Assembly: GCA_002479145.1 (NCBI GenBank)
Contig: DLLX01000045.1
Location: 1 to 19,492, forward strand
Length of the DNA: 19,492 nucleotides
Direction: 5' to 3'
Source of the DNA: Prevotella sp. UBA7551
Lineage (GTDB): Bacteria > Bacteroidota > Bacteroidia > Bacteroidales > Bacteroidaceae
Below, one piece after another: positions 14,952-19,492 of the stretch (the stretch's first letter is position 1; the number at the start of each line of letters is the position of its first letter). The position numbers and the translations under genes are program-made. The notes below the pieces were generated by a model, which ran no database searches, was not told where the DNA came from, and was given only the letters and a program-made list of their open reading frames with translations.

Positions 14952-15003
14952 ATATTCATCATCCCCTGCGTTGTCATTGCAATAGAATAACTATCACTCA
15001 AAG

Positions 15004-15774
15004 ATGAAGAAATATATCCTCGACCTTCGGGTCGTTTGCCTTCAGCATTTCAACGACAAGTACGTCCTTCTCAAACTGTCGTCAGATGAAAAGCTCCCCG
15101 CAATGCAGCCGGGACAGTTTGTCGAAGTTCGTGTGGACAGTTCACCAAGCACCTTTCTCCGTCGTCCCATCTCCATCAATCTGGTTGACTACGACCGCAA
15201 CGAACTATGGCTTTTGGTTGCTGTTGTGGGTGAGGGAACGCGACATATCGCCTCCCTTCAGGAAGGCGACACGCTGAATTGCATCCTTCCTTTGGGCAAA
15301 GGATTTACGATGCCGAAGACGAAGGACGACAAATGGCTGCTCATTGGTGGCGGTGTAGGTGTCGCCCCCCTGCTTTATTTTGGTCAAGAGATCGTCCGAA
15401 TGGGAGCAAGCCCCACTTTTCTCTTAGGGGCGCAAAGCCAGAAAGACCTGCTGGAACTGGACGATTTCCGCAAGTTAGGTACGGTATTGATCACCACCGA
15501 AGATGGGACGGCAGGCGAGAAAGGCTTTGTCACCAACCATAGTATATTTCAACGTGAGCAATTTGACCAGATAGCCACCTGTGGTCCCAGTCCAATGATG
15601 AAAGCCGTGGCCCGTATGGCCAACGAATTGGGCATACATTGCGAGGCTTCTCTCGAGAACATGATGGCCTGTGGTGTCGGTGCTTGCCTCTGTTGCGTGG
15701 AGAAGACCACAGAAGGCAATCTCTGTGTCTGCAAGGAAGGACCCGTATTTGACGTAAAACGGCTACTCTGGTAA
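15004..15774 (+). CDS. pyrK: Dihydroorotate dehydrogenase B, electron-transfer subunit
   Basis: 256 aa. The iron-sulfur flavoprotein partner of class 1B dihydroorotate dehydrogenase, passing electrons from dihydroorotate to NAD+ in pyrimidine synthesis. Motifs are the FAD-binding RRPISI (53-58), the nucleotide-binding LIGGGVGVAPL (113-123), CGPSPMM (193-199) and the 2Fe-2S cysteines C223-x4-C228-x2-C231-x11-C243, ending in VCKEGPVF. Length is normal. ATG 15004 follows the promoter/leader repeat region. pyrD starts 86 bp downstream without a terminator between, and the two subunits form a heterotetramer. A link between the repeat-bearing leader and pyrimidine control is possible but unsupported. 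Confidence 0.93.
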   Translation: MKKYILDLRVVCLQHFNDKYVLLKLSSDEKLPAMQPGQFVEVRVDSSPSTFLRRPISINLVDYDRNELWLLVAVVGEGTRHIASLQEGDTLNCILPLGKGFTMPKTKDDKWLLIGGGVGVAPLLYFGQEIVRMGASPTFLLGAQSQKDLLELDDFRKLGTVLITTEDGTAGEKGFVTNHSIFQREQFDQIATCGPSPMMKAVARMANELGIHCEASLENMMACGVGACLCCVEKTTEGNLCVCKEGPVFDVKRLLW

Positions 15775-15860
15775 ACGCCATACGACCGAAGAGCAGAACT
15801 GAAGACACGATGTGATCGAGTTTATCAAATTCCATTATTGTACGAAAAAATCATATTCAG

Positions 15861-16769
15861 ATGGCAAACCTTAATGTAAAGATAAATCATTTGCACCTAA
15901 AGAACCCTGTAATGACCGCCTCAGGCACATTCGGCTACGGCCTTGAGTTTGCCGATTTCGTCCCTCTCGACGGCATAGGCGGCATTATCGTCAAGGGAAC
16001 AACGCTCCATGCGCGCGAAGGCAACAACTATCCGCGTATGGCAGAAACCCCTATGGGAATGCTTAACTGTGTGGGACTACAGAATAAGGGCGTGGACTAT
16101 TTTGCCGAACACATCTATCCTGAGGTTAAAGACATCGATACCAACATCATTGTCAACGTCAGCGGAGCCACACCAGAGGACTATGCGGAGTGTGCGGCAC
16201 GCATCAACGCACTCGAACGCATCCCTGCCATAGAACTGAACATCAGTTGTCCGAACGTGAAAAACGGAGGAATGGCCTTTGGTGTCACTCCTTCGGGGGC
16301 GGCATCGGTAGTCAAGGCTGTGCGCGCAAGCTACGACAAGGTGCTCATTGTGAAACTCTCACCTAACGTGACCGACATCACAAGCATCGCAAAAGCCTGC
16401 GAATCCGAGGGCGCAGATGCCGTATCGCTCATCAATACCCTTTTGGGAATGTCCATAGACATAGAGCGACGCACCCCTAAATTGAGCATTCGCACCGGTG
16501 GACTGAGCGGGCCAGCCGTCAAACCCGTTGCGGTGAGGATGGTATACGACGTGGCTCGTGCCGTCAAGATACCCGTCATAGGTTTGGGAGGTATCATGAC
16601 TGCTGAGGATGCCATTGAATTCATGATGGCAGGAGCCACGGCCATCGAGATTGGTACGGCCAACTTCATCGACCCTACCGTCACCATCAAGGTGCGCAAC
16701 GGCATCAACGACTGGCTCGACCAGCATGGTTGCCACTCCGTGACCGAGATTATCGGTGCAGCACAGTAA
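15861..16769 (+). CDS. pyrD: Dihydroorotate dehydrogenase B, catalytic subunit
   Basis: 302 aa, class 1B (NAD-linked) TIM-barrel flavoenzyme oxidising dihydroorotate to orotate, the fourth step of UMP synthesis. Seen are ASGTFGYGLEF (20-30), VKGTT (44-48), GMLNCVGLQN (66-75), and NISCPNVKNGG (127-137) with the catalytic base Cys130, as in class 1 enzymes. FMN-phosphate loop motifs follow: GLGGIMTAEDAIEFMMAGATAIEIGTANF. Length and ATG 15861 (MANLNVKINHLHLKNP) fit the family. It depends on PyrK upstream. The transcript ends at the strong terminator 46 bp past the stop. Confidence 0.94.
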   Translation: MANLNVKINHLHLKNPVMTASGTFGYGLEFADFVPLDGIGGIIVKGTTLHAREGNNYPRMAETPMGMLNCVGLQNKGVDYFAEHIYPEVKDIDTNIIVNVSGATPEDYAECAARINALERIPAIELNISCPNVKNGGMAFGVTPSGAASVVKAVRASYDKVLIVKLSPNVTDITSIAKACESEGADAVSLINTLLGMSIDIERRTPKLSIRTGGLSGPAVKPVAVRMVYDVARAVKIPVIGLGGIMTAEDAIEFMMAGATAIEIGTANFIDPTVTIKVRNGINDWLDQHGCHSVTEIIGAAQ

Positions 16770-16814
16770 ACTGAAAGAAGCCGCTTATAAGCCAAACAAA
16801 CGGCTATATTTCAT

Positions 16815-16855
16815 AAAAGGACAGCCCCGTCACGACTGAGGGGGCTGTCCTTTTT
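16815..16855 (+). terminator. Rho-independent terminator of pyrK-pyrD
   Basis: AGGACAGCCCC (16818-16828) pairs with GGGGCTGTCCT (16841-16851) over a 12-nt loop, followed by TTTTT (16851-16855). Flanking AAA upstream adds A:U pairs, so the signal may also work from the other strand, where no gene needs it. Confidence 0.92.
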
Positions 16856-16944
16856 GCATTCTATTTGTTGACCATTTCTTTCCTTCACTTCGCTCACCTG
16901 TCATCTTTCCGACCTTTTATCATCTCAATCAACGACAAAATCAG

Positions 16945-16953
16945 TAACTTTGC
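16945..16953 (+). promoter_or_regulatory. Promoter -7 element of copZ-copA
   Basis: TAACTTTGC matches TAnnTTTGc, 86 bp before the copZ ATG. The -33 region is weak: no TTTG at 19-21 bp, which is common for promoters needing an activator. Confidence 0.5.
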
Positions 16954-16963
16954 GTTAGTAATT

Positions 16964-16998
16964 CCGCACGGACTTCCTTTTCAGGAATCCTTGTCGGA
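16964..16998 (+). promoter_or_regulatory. Dyad in the copZ leader
   Basis: Downstream of the -7 box, TTCCG and CGGAA bracket an inner imperfect dyad, GGACTTCC and GGAATCC, separated by TTTTCA. It could be a leader hairpin or a protein-binding site for copper control. No CueR- or CopY-type regulator gene is in the window. Confidence 0.35.
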
Positions 16999-17038
16999 AA
17001 AGAAAAAGCGTACACACTTATAATTTAAAACAAAGACA

Positions 17039-17251
17039 ATGGTACAGAAAACTTTCAAAGTGAGTGGCATGAGATGCCCGAATTGTAAGACAAAAGTAGA
17101 GAATGCAATACGCACCGTGGCCGGTGTACAGACGGCAGAAGCCAACCTTTCCGCTGCTAACGTGACGGTTGGTTACGACGAAAACATCGTAACCCCTCAA
17201 GCTCTCAAGAATGCCGTAGATCAACTGGGGCGTTTTGAGCTGAGCCTATGA
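17039..17251 (+). CDS. copZ: Copper chaperone, heavy-metal-associated (HMA) domain
   Basis: 70 aa, a single HMA ferredoxin-like fold with the metal site GMRCPNCKTKVE (Cys13 and Cys16). It should bind Cu(I) in the cytoplasm and hand it to CopA or buffer it. The sequence KTFKVSGMRCPNC, VENAIRTVAGVQTAEANL, VTVGYDE and LKNAVDQLGRF follows the usual beta-alpha-beta-beta-alpha-beta order. Its stop overlaps the copA start (ATGA at 17248-17251), so translation is coupled. Another soft metal is possible, but the CopA context favours copper. Confidence 0.88.
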   Translation: MVQKTFKVSGMRCPNCKTKVENAIRTVAGVQTAEANLSAANVTVGYDENIVTPQALKNAVDQLGRFELSL

Positions 17252-19167
17252 AGCGCACCATCCCCGTTGTTGGCATGGCCTGTGCGGCCTGCTCTGCCAA
17301 TGTGGAGCGCCGACTAAGCAGCCTGCCTGGTGTCAATTCTGCCTCTGTATCGCTTGCGGGACGCTCCGCGCTCATCGACTATGATCCATCGGTCATCTCT
17401 CTCAAGCAGATGAAAGAGCAAATCAATGACATCGGCTACGACCTTGTCATCGAAGAAGGACGAAGTGTGGCAGCCATCGAGCGCCGCGCCTACACCATGC
17501 TTCGCAGGCGCACGCTTCTTTCGTGGATACTCTCGCTATTCGTCATGGCCGTTTCCATGCACTGGATAGACGTTGATGACACCGTCTCCACCAACAACCA
17601 GGTTGCTCTGCTGCTCTCGTTGGCCAATCTGATTCTCTGTGGGCGCAGATTCTACACCTCGGCCTGGAGGCAACTGCTCCACCACACGGCCAATATGGAT
17701 TCGCTCGTAGCGCTCTCCACCGGCATTGCTTTTCTCTTCTCGGCTTTCAATACCTTTTTTGGCGAGGCTGTATGGGGCGCACACGGCATTGAATGGCACA
17801 CCTATTTCGACGCTTCTGCCATGATCATCACCTTCGTCCTCACCGGACGACTGCTCGAGGAGAAAGCCAAGGACGGCACGGCATCATCCATCCGGCAGCT
17901 CATGGGAATGCGCCCAAAGACCGCGCGCATCCTCTCCGACGGCCAATTGGAGGAAGTTCCCATCGCCACAATAGAGGAAGGCGATGTGCTTGAGGTTCGC
18001 GCCGGCGAGAAAGTTCCTGTCGATGGCGAGGTCTTGTCAGCTGAGAGCTTCATGAATCCATCCGCTGCCTACGTGGATGAAAGCATGATTACTGGCGAAC
18101 CCACTCCCGCCGAGAAGCGGAAAGGGGACAAAGTGCTCGCAGGGACCATCCCCTCACAAGGCAAGCTCCGCATTCGGGCGCGCCAGATAGGCGAGCATAC
18201 CGCCCTTGCCCATATCATTCGCATGGTGCAGGAGGCACAAAGCTCCAAGGCTCCCGTGCAACGGGTCGTCGACAGGGCCGCCCTTGTCTTCGTGCCTATC
18301 GTAGGAACCATCTCGTTGCTTACGTTTCTGCTCTGGTGGGGACTTGGCGGCAATGCGATGCTGCCTCAAGCCATCTTGTCTGCTGTCGCCGTGCTTGTCG
18401 TTGCCTGCCCTTGCGCCATGGGACTCGCCACACCTACCGCGCTGATGGTGAGTATCGGCAAGGCCGCCCAGCAGCAAATTCTTGTCAAGGATGCCACTGC
18501 GCTGGAGCGGTTGCGCAAGATTGACGCCCTCGTTACGGACAAGACGGGCACTCTAACCATTCCCCGCCAGGACATCGACTTCACCAAAGCCGACCAGTTG
18601 CCACCGGAAGACCGCGAGCAGCTCAAGCCTCACGCCCGTGAAGCGGTGGGACTGCTCCACAAGAAGGGCATCGAGGTCTATATGATGAGCGGCGACAAGG
18701 ACGAGGCAGCAAAGTACTGGGCCACGAAAGCGGGCATCACCCACTACCATAGTGGCGCATTGCCACAAGACAAGGAAGACCTCGTGCGCCAGTTGCAGGG
18801 CCAAGGCAGGACCGTGGCAATGGTTGGCGACGGCATCAACGACACACAGGCCCTCGCCCTTGCCGACGTAAGCATCGCCATAGGGCATGGAACGGACGTG
18901 GCCATGGACGTGGCGCAAGTCACTCTCCTGACCGACGACCTTCGCGCATTGCCCGAAGCAGTGGATTTGAGTCGCCGCACGGTGCACATGATTTGGCAGA
19001 ACCTCTTCTGGGCATTCATCTACAACATCGTCTGCATCCCCTTGGCGGCCGGCCTGCCCTACCTTTTCGGCATCAATTTCCAAATCACCCCGATGTGGGC
19101 ATCAGCCCTCATGGCCTTCTCCAGCGTCAGCGTGGTGCTCAATAGTTTGCGCCTACGGCTAAAATAG
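17248..19167 (+). CDS. copA: Cu(I)-type P1B ATPase lacking the nucleotide-binding domain
   Basis: 639 aa, clearly shorter than typical CopA (about 730-800). In order: HMA domain with GMACAACS (9-16); membrane segments at about 90-108, 118-134, 150-170 and 187-204; actuator domain with TGE at 282-284; two further membrane segments with CPC (387-389), flanked by ATPTALMV; phosphorylation motif DKTGT (D431); hinge GDGIND (527-532); and last membrane helices with NLFWAFIYN and MAFSSVSV, the P1B-1 copper signature. Only 51 residues separate D431 from MSGDK (480-484), where about 180 are usual, so the ATP-binding N-domain with its HP motif is absent. The frame is open throughout. There is also a short extra segment, FMNPSAA (268-274), before VDESM. 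Cu(I) export is the family role; whether this form pumps is uncertain. Confidence 0.9.
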   Translation: MKRTIPVVGMACAACSANVERRLSSLPGVNSASVSLAGRSALIDYDPSVISLKQMKEQINDIGYDLVIEEGRSVAAIERRAYTMLRRRTLLSWILSLFVMAVSMHWIDVDDTVSTNNQVALLLSLANLILCGRRFYTSAWRQLLHHTANMDSLVALSTGIAFLFSAFNTFFGEAVWGAHGIEWHTYFDASAMIITFVLTGRLLEEKAKDGTASSIRQLMGMRPKTARILSDGQLEEVPIATIEEGDVLEVRAGEKVPVDGEVLSAESFMNPSAAYVDESMITGEPTPAEKRKGDKVLAGTIPSQGKLRIRARQIGEHTALAHIIRMVQEAQSSKAPVQRVVDRAALVFVPIVGTISLLTFLLWWGLGGNAMLPQAILSAVAVLVVACPCAMGLATPTALMVSIGKAAQQQILVKDATALERLRKIDALVTDKTGTLTIPRQDIDFTKADQLPPEDREQLKPHAREAVGLLHKKGIEVYMMSGDKDEAAKYWATKAGITHYHSGALPQDKEDLVRQLQGQGRTVAMVGDGINDTQALALADVSIAIGHGTDVAMDVAQVTLLTDDLRALPEAVDLSRRTVHMIWQNLFWAFIYNIVCIPLAAGLPYLFGINFQITPMWASALMAFSSVSVVLNSLRLRLK

Positions 19168-19208
19168 GCCGCCTTCAACACAGTTTTTAGCACCAGCATG
19201 GCCAATCC

Positions 19209-19254
19209 AACGGCACATCAACACACTAAAAGATTGTTGATGTGCCGTTTTCTC
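19209..19254 (+). terminator. Rho-independent terminator of copZ-copA
   Basis: AACGGCACATCAAC (19209-19222) pairs perfectly with GTTGATGTGCCGTT (19236-19249) over a 13-nt loop, followed by TTCTCTT after CGTT, an adequate U-run. It is 41 bp after the copA stop. Beyond it, 19255-19426 shows no gene or clear signal. Confidence 0.88.
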
Positions 19255-19426
19255 TTAGTTGCTCTTCTTCATCCTCCCCTGCCTTATTAAGCAGATTTAC
19301 ACACGAATCCCACACTCCAACATCATGTTTCCCTTACCTTCAATAGCCCACACCCATCCTCATATTGGCACCATCGCAAGAAGACGTATAACTTATTGAT
19401 AGACAATCTATTAGAAATCAAGATTA

Positions 19427-19492
19427 TTTTTAAATTAAAAATCCAGAATTTTTAATTTATTTTTCTCAGCTTTTTAATTTAAAAATTATTAC
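19427..19492. repeat. Second 22-bp-period AT repeat array, running to the window end
   Basis: Three 22-bp units start at 19427, 19449 and 19471. They share cores TTTTTAAATTAAAAATC, TTTTTAATTTATTTTTC and TTTTTAATTTAAAAATT, with short C/G-bearing spacers (CAGAA, TCAGC). A/T tracts recur every 10-12 bp. It has the same period and cores as 10018-10083, and like it follows an operon end. The window stops at the third unit, so the array may continue. Confidence 0.75.

Noticed and set aside
14777..15001. A 74-codon open frame on the - strand containing a similar AECRLAYAK repeat
   Set aside because: Same repeat family read in the same frame, antisense to the pyrK promoter and leader; no start signal or family match.
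17248..19167. Short copA considered as a pseudogene or frameshift artefact
   Set aside because: The frame is open throughout, the motifs on both sides of the missing domain are intact and the last membrane helices are complete, so an in-frame domain loss fits better than decay.

Overview
The window looks like chromosomal DNA of a Bacteroidota bacterium, most likely Prevotella or a close relative. The reasons are several TAnnTTTGc-type promoters with a TTTG box 19-20 bp upstream, A-rich start contexts instead of strong Shine-Dalgarno sites, a fused DAHP synthase/chorismate mutase of the Bacteroidales type, holA divergent from an HsdR_N-type gene, and a B12-uptake locus in the Bacteroides order. 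Coding DNA is moderately GC-rich and the intergenic DNA is strongly AT-rich. I saw no CRISPR array, tRNA, rRNA, prophage or intact insertion sequence.

Layout. (1) 1-5214, + strand: the 3' end of a cobalamin riboswitch, a leader with C-rich repeats, then a btuB-like TonB-dependent receptor, a btuG-like beta-propeller lipoprotein fused to an extra C-terminal domain, and a DUF4465 (BtuH-like) secreted protein. Together they read as a B12-repressed corrinoid capture and import operon. (2) 5390-6214, - strand: a Gly/Tyr-rich exported protein of unknown function, convergent with the B12 operon. (3) 6360-9898, + strand: a tight four-gene operon of a secreted hypothetical protein, a TPR protein, DAHP synthase/chorismate mutase and a secreted endonuclease/exonuclease/phosphatase-family protein. 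(4) 10240-11058, - strand: a DjlA-like TerB/J-domain protein behind a leader carrying a 66-bp-period structured repeat. (5) 11439-13172: an HsdR_N-type nuclease-fold protein (-) divergent from holA (+). (6) 13173-13907: about 735 bp of AT-rich DNA with a possibly frameshifted small basic ORF. (7) 13978-14451: an XRE-type regulator with its own promoter. (8) 14817-16855: a consensus promoter, a leader with the same 66-bp repeat family, pyrK and pyrD, and a strong terminator. (9) 16945-19254: a copZ-copA copper operon and terminator. The window ends inside a 22-bp-period AT array like the one at 10018-10083.

The observations most worth following are these. First, a CopA-type P1B ATPase in which essentially the whole nucleotide-binding domain is missing while the phosphorylation, actuator, hinge and metal-site motifs are intact. 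Second, a structured repeat of 66-bp period in the leaders of two unrelated genes, in the sense orientation of transcription both times, with a compensatory base-pair change in one hairpin. Third, two arrays of helically phased A/T tracts 9.4 kb apart. Fourth, abrupt internal codon-usage changes in the btuB-like gene.
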